Positions 1-5,704 of a DNA stretch of 8,119 nucleotides are shown piece by piece; the first letter of the stretch is position 1, and the number at the start of each line of letters is the position of its first letter. Made by a program: the position numbers and the translations under genes. The DNA lies in NCBI GenBank assembly GCA_016735415.1, contig JAERRP010000502.1:1-8119 (forward strand), given 5' to 3'. The DNA comes from Desulfobacterales bacterium. GTDB lineage: Bacteria > Desulfobacterota > Desulfobacteria > Desulfobacterales > UBA5852. The notes under the pieces were generated by a model. That model did no database searches, was not told the origin of the DNA, and worked only from the letters and a program-made list of their open reading frames with translations.

Positions 1-744
1 GGTTGGGTCCGCCAGTTCCGCGGCCTGTTCCTCCCGCTGAATCCGCTGGAGAAAAACCTGCAGATTATCCTGAAGCCACTGCCAGTCCTCCTCTCCGATC
101 GGAACCAGCTTGGCGTCTCCCTGGCTGTAGCCGCCGTGCGGACCGCGGAAAAAGACCTTGCCGCCCACCATGCCGACAAATGGACGGTAGCCCAGCACAT
201 TGTCCGGGGTCTGGCCATCCACCCCGCAGATCACTGCAATCCCGCCGGCCATGAATTCGCCGAAATAGTCGCCCACCGATCCCAGCACCCAGAGCTCGGG
301 GGGCCTGAAACGCGGATTGCTTTTGGTCATGGTCATGCCGCGGGCGCCGATATTTCCGGCCACCCGGACGGTGCCCTGGGCCATGGCATTGGCGGTGCCG
401 TTGCCGGCATGGCCGTGGACGATGATCTCGGCTCCGGCATTGAGCCAGCCGGTATCGTCCGAGGCCGGTCCATGGACCTCGATGGTGGTGTTGGCAAATC
501 CCATCGAACTTATCCGCTGGCCCGGCGCCCCTTCCACCCGGACATGCACTTTCGTGTCGCCGGCTTTCCACAGGCGCCCCCCGATCCCATGCTGACCTAA
601 GGCCAGGATCTTGAGGTTGTGCTCGCCGCTGGCGACGGCCTCCTGGATCTTTTCTTCCAGCACCCGCGACTCGATGCGCTCGCCGTCCTGCTGCCCGCTT
701 ATTATATGAAAAATGTTTTGATCCTGATTGGCTTCACTGCTCAT
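1..744 (-). CDS. gltB3: Glutamate synthase domain 3 (GXGXG beta-helix subunit), 3' end cut by window edge
   Basis: Stand-alone version of the C-terminal GXGXG domain of the glutamate synthase large subunit; 248 residues are visible and the stop lies beyond base 1. In fused glutamate synthases this right-handed beta-helix is structural and holds the ammonia-channelling and synthase domains together. Visible support is the run of glycine-spaced repeats at residues about 82-136 (for example SMGFANTTIEVHGPASDD and NAGAEIIVHGHAGNGTANAM) and the family-typical block GSVGDYFGEFMAGGIAVICG at 155-174, followed by GGKVFFRGPHGG. The visible length already matches archaeal-type stand-alone GltB3, so little is probably missing. 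Three in-frame ATGs occur at 756, 750 and 744; I chose 744 because GGAG lies 6 nt upstream of it. It follows gltB2 on the same strand after a 209-bp gap. Such proteins are sometimes labelled 'tributyrin esterase', which the sequence does not support. Confidence 0.9.
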   Translation of the reverse strand, partial: MSSEANQDQNIFHIISGQQDGERIESRVLEEKIQEAVASGEHNLKILALGQHGIGGRLWKAGDTKVHVRVEGAPGQRISSMGFANTTIEVHGPASDDTGWLNAGAEIIVHGHAGNGTANAMAQGTVRVAGNIGARGMTMTKSNPRFRPPELWVLGSVGDYFGEFMAGGIAVICGVDGQTPDNVLGYRPFVGMVGGKVFFRGPHGGYSQGDAKLVPIGEEDWQWLQDNLQVFLQRIQREEQAAELADPT

Positions 745-750
745 CAACAT

Positions 751-754
751 CTCC
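751..754 (-). promoter_or_regulatory. Ribosome binding site deciding the gltB3 start
   Basis: On the minus strand GGAG is followed by 6 nt and then the ATG at 744. The two upstream in-frame ATGs are poorly served: the one at 750 has GGAG directly abutting it, and the one at 756 has no purine-rich motif at the right distance. This favours the shorter protein beginning MSSEANQ. Confidence 0.55.
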
Positions 755-800
755 ATGGCGATTCAATGTCAACCCGCTCCGACTCAAGTGCCCTGTCATA

Positions 801-833
801 CGCCAACGGACGCATTTTACGCGTCCTTTGGCG
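801..833. repeat. Strong inverted repeat in the gltB2-gltB3 gap
   Basis: Arms CGCCAA-C-GGACGC and GCGTCC-T-TTGGCG flank the 7-nt loop ATTTTAC. That gives 12 paired bases per arm with one central C/T mismatch. In the gltB2-to-gltB3 reading direction no T-run follows the right arm, so this is not a typical intrinsic terminator. It could be an mRNA processing or stabilising hairpin, an attenuator, a protein-binding palindrome or a member of a dispersed palindromic repeat family. The structure is directly visible; its role is unknown. Confidence 0.75.
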
Positions 834-927
834 TCCCTGCTGTGTTGCGACTTCAGTTACATAGCGCGGTTATGCGCCATCGACGCGCCGTCAGGAACAC
901 CCAATGACTTCGCAATCTTACGCCATT

Positions 928-939
928 TGTCACATGACA
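928..939. repeat. Short palindrome TGTCA-CA-TGACA after gltB2
   Basis: Two perfect 5-bp half-sites with a 2-bp spacer lie 15 bp beyond the gltB2 stop codon in the gltB2-gltB3 gap. This could be a small regulator site or the base of a short hairpin. I cannot match it to a named regulator, and a 10-base match of this kind could be chance. Confidence 0.3.
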
Positions 940-953
940 GGACACTATGGTTA

Positions 954-2588
954 TCAGACCACATAGTTTATCTGCAGGCGTTCGGCCGCATTTTTATCGG
1001 CAATTCCCAGGGCGTCGGACATGCCGATCGGCAGCGACGTCGAGCGTCCCAGCGGTGCCATGATTTTTCTTAGTTCGGTATCGAAAGTCAGGAAAACGTC
1101 CACCACCCGTTCGGCCACCTGTTCGACATCCAGACGCCGGTAAAGCCGCGGGTCCTGAGACGTGATCCCTTTGGGGCACAGACCGATGTTGCAGATGTTG
1201 CAACGGTCGGTTTCGGAACCCAGGCATCCGGCTGCCGCCTGCATGATGTATTTACCGATCTGAACGGCGCTGGCCCCCAGCATGATCAGGGCGGCCGCGT
1301 TGGCGGCCAGGCTGCCGGTTTTGCCGATACCGCCGCCGGCGATGATCGGGATTTCGTTCTGCATGCCGACTTTGGCCAGGTTGAGATAGCCATCCCGGAT
1401 GTTACTGGCGATGGGGTACCCCATGTGGTTCATGGAAACGTTGTAGGCCGCACCGGTGCCGCCGTCCTCACCGTCAATGGCCAGGGCGGCCGCGTAGGGA
1501 TTGCGCGTCAGGTTGTTCAGCACGGCCAGGGCCGTCGTGGTTCCGGAGATCTTGGGATAGACCGGCACACGGAAGCCCCAGGCCATGTACATGGACTGGA
1601 TCATTTTGGCCACGGACTCTTCGATGGAGTATTGGGTCTGGTGCGTGGGCGGGCTCGGCAGGCTGATTCCCTCGGGGACGCCGCGGATGGCCGCGATCAG
1701 CTTGTTGACCTTGTACCACATGAGCAGTCCGCCGTCGCCCGGCTTGGCGCCCTGGCCGTATTTGATCTCCACGGCGCAGGGATCGACCTTCATCTCGGGA
1801 ATGGCATGAATGATTTCATCCCAGCCGAAATAGCCGCTGGCAATTTGAAGGATCACATACTTGAGGAAGCGCGAGCGCAGGAGGCGTGGGGGGCAACCGC
1901 CTTCACCGGTGCAGATGCGCACGGGCATGCCGAGTTCCTCATTCAGGTAGGCCACCCCCATCTGCAAACCTTCCCACATGTTGGGCGAAAGCGCCCCGAA
2001 GGACATCCCGCCGATCATGAGCGGATAGATTTCCCGAACCGGTGGGGTCCAGCCGTTCTCCGCCATAAATTTCAGATTCTGCTCCGGTGGGAGAATACGG
2101 CCCAGCAGGGTTCGCAGCTCAAATTCATGCCGGCCGGCGTCCAGGGCCGGATCGGTCAGCATGGAAATACGGATGAACTTGATCTGGTTCAGCAGGCTGC
2201 CGGGATCGTTGCGCCGCCCGCCGCGTCGGCGGGCCTGGCCGCCGCGATCGATGTGCATGCGCAGCTTGTCGATCTCGTCGCCATGCATGGGGATGATGGC
2301 ATCGTTGGGGCAGACCATGTTGCACATGGCGCAGCCCACGCAGGCGTACGATGGATCGGTTTTCTGTCGAATTCCGTAATAGAGTTGGTATTTGTTTTCG
2401 GGGGCTTCCAGGATACCCACCGCCGGCGCCACCTGACGCTTGCGGAAAACGCCGAGTTCGATAGCGTTCACCGGGCAGGCGGCCGTGCAGCGGCCGCAAA
2501 GCGAACACTTGTCCTTGTCCCACACGATCTGCCAGGGCAAATCCTTGATGCTCAGTGAGAAAGGTGCAATGGGGCCTTCTGGCTGCAT
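954..2588 (-). CDS. gltB2: Glutamate synthase domain 2: ferredoxin-type 2[4Fe-4S] plus FMN synthase barrel
   Basis: Catalytic synthase subunit (544 aa) that reductively aminates 2-oxoglutarate to glutamate using ammonia supplied by the amidotransferase subunit; cytoplasmic. The N-terminal ferredoxin domain has C28-x2-C31-x2-C34-x3-C38-P and C83-x2-C86-x2-C89-x3-C93-P, enough for two [4Fe-4S] clusters. The glutamate synthase barrel spans about residues 180-510, with SFGALS (196-201), GEGG (228-231), EIKYGQGAKPGDGG (274-287), LPSPPTHQTQYSIEE (310-324), DGEDGGTGAA (372-381) and the FMN-phosphate loop GGGIGKTGS (418-426). A C-terminal cysteine group C455, C463, C466 and C471-P-x-G-I sits where the [3Fe-4S] cluster of fused enzymes is found. 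The start has AGGAGG 7 nt upstream and overlaps the end of gltB1, implying co-transcription. The ferredoxin domain suggests electrons arrive from ferredoxin or a flavoprotein partner not seen here. N-methylglutamate synthase is a related alternative, judged less likely because of this domain. Confidence 0.95.
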   Translation of the reverse strand: MQPEGPIAPFSLSIKDLPWQIVWDKDKCSLCGRCTAACPVNAIELGVFRKRQVAPAVGILEAPENKYQLYYGIRQKTDPSYACVGCAMCNMVCPNDAIIPMHGDEIDKLRMHIDRGGQARRRGGRRNDPGSLLNQIKFIRISMLTDPALDAGRHEFELRTLLGRILPPEQNLKFMAENGWTPPVREIYPLMIGGMSFGALSPNMWEGLQMGVAYLNEELGMPVRICTGEGGCPPRLLRSRFLKYVILQIASGYFGWDEIIHAIPEMKVDPCAVEIKYGQGAKPGDGGLLMWYKVNKLIAAIRGVPEGISLPSPPTHQTQYSIEESVAKMIQSMYMAWGFRVPVYPKISGTTTALAVLNNLTRNPYAAALAIDGEDGGTGAAYNVSMNHMGYPIASNIRDGYLNLAKVGMQNEIPIIAGGGIGKTGSLAANAAALIMLGASAVQIGKYIMQAAAGCLGSETDRCNICNIGLCPKGITSQDPRLYRRLDVEQVAERVVDVFLTFDTELRKIMAPLGRSTSLPIGMSDALGIADKNAAERLQINYVV

Positions 2589-3682
2589 ATTTTAACCTCC
2601 TGACGATCCGCGTTCACGATGGCGGTGTCTAAGTGCATGGGTTGGAAATCCATGGTCTTGTCGCGCTCCGGGATGGCGGCATCCAGGCCGCACAGTTCCG
2701 AGGAGAAGGCATAACACCCCGGGCGCCCGCCCACCACGCCGGGCCGCAGCTTTTTACGGTCCTGGACCATGAACAGGCTGTGGTCGGGCAGCGATCCGAT
2801 CACGCAGTTGGGCCCGTCGATGATGAGTTTGCGGCAGGTCTGCTTGAGGCCCGTTAAAAGCTGGTGGTTGGGGTGCTGGTGGAGATCATCGTCCTGCAGC
2901 GGAGTGATGATATGCTTGTAAGCCTCCACGCCCAGCCCCAGACGGTTGACGGCAAAATGCAGGATATGGGTGAAGACCTCGGAATCGGACTGGTAGCCGG
3001 CATAGCCGGGGAAACCGCGCGAGACCAGATATTCGCGGATCGGTATGAAGGCCGTGTTCTCACCGTTGGTCATGGTGGAATACCCCTGGATAAAAAAGGG
3101 ATGGCAGGCGTAAAGGTTGATGGCGTAATTGGTATTCTGGCGTCCCTGGGCCATGATGATCCGGGCCCGCAGTTCCTTGCGGTCCAGCATCAAATACCGG
3201 GCCACCTGCAAGGGGTCGCCGATTTCCTTGATCATGATGACGTCCGGCCAGAACGAAAAAACGATCATATCGCCGGTTTCCTCCCCCATGGCCCTCAGGG
3301 TCAGGCGCGTTTCCAGAAGGCGGCGGTAGAGCTCGCTCTGGGCCAGTCCGTCCCAGTCTTCAGGATATTCATAGGCGCGCACCAGGTAGATATCCCGGCG
3401 CGGCACACCCGGAGGCGGGGTCTTGGGCACCTTGATGGAAATCTTGTATTTGGTCATGAAGCCCAGATCCATCATATGGGTATCCAGACGCCGGAGCCCG
3501 GCCTCGCTGAATATGCCGGAAAGAATCGGAGCATCCTTGATCTCTTCGAAGGGCCCGGCCAGATCCCGTAAAAAAAGCCCCACGCCGGAGCCGTCGTGTC
3601 CTTCCCGCATCACATCCAGGGCCTGAAGTGCGGCCATGGGCGAGAGCGGATCCTGGCTGGTAATGGCAAACAATCGGCACAT
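2552..3682 (-). CDS. gltB1: Glutamate synthase domain 1: class II glutamine amidotransferase subunit
   Basis: Glutaminase subunit (376 aa) expected to hydrolyse glutamine to glutamate plus ammonia for the GltB2 synthase. The start is fixed by chemistry: class II amidotransferases need Cys directly after the initiator Met, and ATG at 3682 gives MCRLFAI, with GGAGG 10 nt upstream. The frame stays open to an ATG at 3820, but that extension would bury the Cys. Other family marks are REGHDGSGVGLF (26-37), R181 with T184-N185, N206-G207 (oxyanion region of the HNGE motif), SDSEVF (232-237) and a C-terminal DRKKLRPGV stretch. The His of the usual HxR motif is replaced by Gln (Q179-G180-R181). About 100 residues (about 75-175) separate the N-terminal motif from R181. 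Its last 37 bp overlap gltB2, so translational coupling is likely. The upstream region carries a sigma-54-like promoter. Confidence 0.9.
   Translation of the reverse strand: MCRLFAITSQDPLSPMAALQALDVMREGHDGSGVGLFLRDLAGPFEEIKDAPILSGIFSEAGLRRLDTHMMDLGFMTKYKISIKVPKTPPPGVPRRDIYLVRAYEYPEDWDGLAQSELYRRLLETRLTLRAMGEETGDMIVFSFWPDVIMIKEIGDPLQVARYLMLDRKELRARIIMAQGRQNTNYAINLYACHPFFIQGYSTMTNGENTAFIPIREYLVSRGFPGYAGYQSDSEVFTHILHFAVNRLGLGVEAYKHIITPLQDDDLHQHPNHQLLTGLKQTCRKLIIDGPNCVIGSLPDHSLFMVQDRKKLRPGVVGGRPGCYAFSSELCGLDAAIPERDKTMDFQPMHLDTAIVNADRQEVKICSQKAPLHLSH
2596..2601 (-). promoter_or_regulatory. Consensus Shine-Dalgarno of gltB2 inside gltB1
   Basis: AGGAGG on the minus strand lies 7 nt before the gltB2 ATG and inside the last codons of gltB1. 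It decides the gltB2 start and lets gltB2 be translated independently of, or coupled to, gltB1. Confidence 0.8.
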
Positions 3683-3864
3683 AAACGCTGATCCTCCCTG
3701 GCGAAATTGGAATGAAACGTTGCGGCGTCTCCCCCCTCCCTTGCAAGCGGCAACTATCCCAGGCGCTCCTCGGCCTTTGACATTGCTGCATCGGTCATGC
3801 CGGGATGGAAAAGGCCCCACCGGTCACACACGGATAGGCTGCCACTTCACCTTTCAACTGGCAA

Positions 3865-3880
3865 CGCAATAGGCATGCCA
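3865..3880 (-). promoter_or_regulatory. Candidate sigma-54 (-24/-12) promoter for gltB1
   Basis: The minus strand reads TGGCATG-CCTA-TTGCG. The sigma-54 consensus is TGGCACG-N4-TTGC followed by A or T, so all bases of the two elements match except C to T in the -24 box, with a non-consensus G after TTGC. The invariant GG-N10-GC spacing is exact. Counting the C of TTGC (3866) as -12 predicts transcription start near 3854, leaving a 5' leader of about 170 nt before gltB1. Sigma-54 control of nitrogen assimilation genes is well established, so the location makes biological sense. This is a motif reading only, with no experimental support here. Confidence 0.6.
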
Positions 3881-3966
3881 CAAAGAGAATGGCGGAAATT
3901 TAAAGCCATATCAATAGGTTGTTGCTGGCGGAACCCCTGGAGGGACTCGCATGAATATCGGGAATA

Positions 3967-3978
3967 GACAAATTTGTC
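3967..3978. promoter_or_regulatory. Palindromic operator-like site, copy 1 (GACAAATTTGTC)
   Basis: Perfect 12-bp palindrome centred at 3972.5. It shares the ten bases ACAAATTTGT with a second copy 31 bp away. It lies about 118 bp upstream of the predicted sigma-54 start of gltB1 and about 310 bp upstream of the protease gene start. It does not resemble the NtrC (GCAC-type) or NifA (TGT-N10-ACA) consensus, so the cognate regulator is unknown. Confidence 0.5.
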
Positions 3979-3998
3979 ATTTTCTTAAAGAGTTTCTT

Positions 3999-4008
3999 AC
4001 AAATTTGT
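3999..4008. promoter_or_regulatory. Palindromic operator-like site, copy 2 (ACAAATTTGT)
   Basis: Perfect 10-bp palindrome centred at 4003.5, identical in its ten bases to the core of copy 1. The centre-to-centre distance of 31 bp is close to three turns of B-DNA, so both sites would face the same side of the helix. It lies about 149 bp upstream of the predicted gltB1 transcription start. Confidence 0.5.
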
Positions 4009-4030
4009 TTGCCCCGGTATCAACCTAAAT

Positions 4031-4039
4031 TTATCCACA
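4031..4039 (+). promoter_or_regulatory. Perfect DnaA box (TTATCCACA)
   Basis: This is an exact match to the strict 9-bp DnaA box consensus, within the AT-rich part of the divergent intergenic region. I see no second box nearby and no replication gene in the window, so an origin is unlikely. DnaA-dependent control of a promoter or a chance match are the remaining readings. Confidence 0.4.
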
Positions 4040-4283
4040 TTTTCGAGAATATATCCCTGTAAATACAAAATGGAAACCAAAACCTTAACTGATTCCCAGC
4101 CTGACAATCAAGGAGTAAATGCCATTCCGTCCGAGGGACCCGCCCGCGCTGACCTGTTTACTCCGCCACCGTTTTTCGGTATACCGTCATCCAGTAACGC
4201 CGAAAACCGTCCGCGGCCCGAGTGCCGCCCCCATTCTTCGGCGGCCCCGAACAAGCACATCGACATGTTAAGGACCAGGCACC

Positions 4284-5624
4284 ATGAAATTGACCCCCAA
4301 AGGTATTGTCATTGCCAGCGGCTTGAACCGCCGGGAATTCCTGCGCTGCAGTGCTCTGGCCGCGGCCGGCTGGATGGCCGGCTGTGCCACCAATCCCGTG
4401 ACCGGCAAGTCCCAGTTCATGCTCATTTCCGAACAGGAAGAAATCGAGGTGGACCGCAAGAACTCGCCCTATCAGCTCTCGGCCGATTACGGGTCGACCC
4501 AGGACCGCAGACTCAATGATTACATCGCCCGGACCGGGAAACGGCTGGTTCCGGCCACCCACCGGCCCCAGATGCCGTATCGTTTCGAGGTGGTGAACGC
4601 CACCTATATCAACGCTTATGCTTTCCCCGGCGGAACCATCGCGACCACCCGCGGTATTCTTTTGAAGCTTGATAATGAAGCTGAGCTGGCATCTTTGCTG
4701 GGCCATGAACTGGGGCACGTCAATGCCCGCCATACGGCCCAGCAAATGTCCAAAGCCGCCCTGACCCAGACCCTGGTGGGCGGGGCCTCCACGCTGGCCG
4801 GCGGTCAGGGCTCAATTTTCGGTGATCTCGCGGGCCAACTGGGTTCCATCGGGGCCGGTGCCCTGCTGGCCGTCTACAGTCGCGACAACGAGCGCGAGGC
4901 CGATGCTCTGGGGCTGCGCTACATGGCCGCGGCCGGCTACAATCCGGATGGCTTCGAAGGGCTGATGGACATGCTGCGCGCCTTGAACCGCCATCGTGCC
5001 AATGCGGTCGAATTGCTGTTTGCCACCCATCCCATGAGTGAAGAACGCTACCAGAACAGCATTAAGGCCATTCATACCGATTATCCGGAAAGGTCCGGCA
5101 AACCCCTTTACCGTGAACGCTACCAGGATCATACGGCCGGACTGCGCCGAATCGCCGGCGCCATCGAGGCCATGCAAAACGGCGAGAAAGAAATGGCCGG
5201 AAAAAAATACGAGGCCGCCGAGGAGCAGTTCCAGCAGGCCCTGGAAAAAGCCCCCCGGGACTACACGGCGCATTTGCTCATGGCCAAATGCCAGTACGTT
5301 CAGAAACGCTACGACCGCGCTGAGCAATATGCCCGCGAAGCCAGCCAGATTTTTCCCCGGGAACCCCAGGCCCATCTGTTGATGGGGTTTGCCCGACTCG
5401 ACAACGGAAAATATGCCGAGGCCTACAATGACTTTGAAAGCTATGACCGTATGCTGCCGGATAATCCGGATCTTCTTTTTCTGAAAGGCCTGGCCCGGGA
5501 AGGTATGCAGCGGCAGGAAGAGGCCGCCCGCTTTTACATCGCTTATCTGAAGGTCGTTCCCCAGGGCCCCCAGGCCCGGCACGCCTATCAGCGACTGGTG
5601 GACTGGGGCTATATCCGCCCCTGA
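4284..5624 (+). CDS. Tat-exported M48-family zinc metalloprotease lipoprotein with TPR repeats
   Basis: 446-aa periplasmic metalloprotease of the M48 (BepA/YfgC-like) family; relatives act in envelope protein quality control. The N-terminus has a twin-arginine motif N15-R16-R17-E-F-L-R, a hydrophobic stretch and a lipobox-like M31-A-G-C34, followed by the family-typical ATNPVTGKSQFMLISEQEE. The zinc site is H141-E142-L-G-H145 with the third ligand probably E203 of the ExxxD motif (NEREAD). H249 in ATHP matches the His-switch position described for BepA. Residues about 290-440 contain TPR-like helical repeats (AEEQFQQALEKAPRD, AEQYAREASQIFPRE, AYNDFESYDRMLPDN), probably for substrate or partner binding. 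AAGGA lies 9 nt before the start. It is transcribed away from the glutamate synthase genes and is followed after 80 bp by glnE on the same strand. Its exact substrate cannot be told from sequence. Confidence 0.93.
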   Translation: MKLTPKGIVIASGLNRREFLRCSALAAAGWMAGCATNPVTGKSQFMLISEQEEIEVDRKNSPYQLSADYGSTQDRRLNDYIARTGKRLVPATHRPQMPYRFEVVNATYINAYAFPGGTIATTRGILLKLDNEAELASLLGHELGHVNARHTAQQMSKAALTQTLVGGASTLAGGQGSIFGDLAGQLGSIGAGALLAVYSRDNEREADALGLRYMAAAGYNPDGFEGLMDMLRALNRHRANAVELLFATHPMSEERYQNSIKAIHTDYPERSGKPLYRERYQDHTAGLRRIAGAIEAMQNGEKEMAGKKYEAAEEQFQQALEKAPRDYTAHLLMAKCQYVQKRYDRAEQYAREASQIFPREPQAHLLMGFARLDNGKYAEAYNDFESYDRMLPDNPDLLFLKGLAREGMQRQEEAARFYIAYLKVVPQGPQARHAYQRLVDWGYIRP

Positions 5625-5649
5625 GAAGCCGTTGCGGCCATCGTCGCCC

Positions 5650-5688
5650 CGCGGGAGATGCCGACGGCGGCCGCCGTTTCCTCCCGCG
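5650..5688. repeat. Nested GC-rich hairpin between the protease gene and glnE
   Basis: Outer arms CGCGGGAG (5650-5657) and CTCCCGCG (5681-5688) pair perfectly over 8 bp. They enclose the perfect 14-bp palindrome ACGGCGGCCGCCGT (5664-5677), which can fold as an inner hairpin. There is no T-run after it, so a classic intrinsic terminator is not supported. Its 3' arm ends at the first base of GAGGA (5688-5692), the only ribosome-binding-like motif before glnE. RNA folding could therefore affect glnE translation or mRNA stability. Confidence 0.65.
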
Positions 5689-5704
5689 AGGATAATCCAA
5701 GCAC

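Larger units (their letters stand above)
3683..4283. other. Divergent regulatory region between gltB1 and the M48 protease gene
   Basis: This is a 601-bp gap between oppositely transcribed genes. Composition changes sharply: about 3955-4075 is AT-rich in otherwise GC-rich DNA, as expected for a regulatory core. The side next to gltB1 (3683-3854) would be a leader of about 170 nt if the sigma-54-like site is used. I see no known riboswitch or terminator in it. The side next to the protease (4080-4283) contains only short reading frames with implausible Pro/Arg-rich translations. No clear sigma-70 promoter pair could be fixed for the plus-strand gene; -10-like AT stretches at 4050-4065 lack a good -35 partner. 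Confidence 0.75.

Noticed and set aside
745..772. TTGACA on the minus strand upstream of gltB3 as a sigma-70 -35 box
   Set aside because: At 16-18 bp spacing there is no -10-like hexamer, and the start site would fall inside the gltB3 coding start.
801..833. Rho-independent terminator between gltB2 and gltB3
   Set aside because: The hairpin is strong, but no T-run follows on either strand.
1425..2558. Long plus-strand open frame antisense to gltB2
   Set aside because: It lies wholly opposite a gene with full motif support. Its translation is Gly/His/Ala-rich without recognisable domains, a typical shadow of GC-rich coding DNA.
3683..3820. In-frame N-terminal extension of GltB1 to an ATG at 3820
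   Set aside because: Class II amidotransferases require Cys at position 2; only the ATG at 3682 provides this, and it has its own GGAGG. The extension shows no family features.
3955..4080. Replication origin, suggested by AT-rich DNA and a DnaA box
   Set aside because: There is only one DnaA box and no dnaA, dnaN, gyrB or parAB genes nearby. The region is an ordinary-sized divergent promoter gap.
4119..4271. 50-codon frame with AGGAG upstream, ending 12 bp before the protease start (possible leader peptide)
   Set aside because: The ribosome-site spacing is only 3 nt, and the predicted peptide is Pro/Arg-rich with no run of one regulatory amino acid and no attenuator fold. A coding role cannot be supported.
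4070..4519. Plus-strand frame beginning METKTLTDSQ upstream of and overlapping the protease gene
   Set aside because: There is no ribosome site before the ATG, and it overlaps the protease gene by more than 230 bp in another frame. The composition turns Pro/Arg-rich with no recognisable domain.
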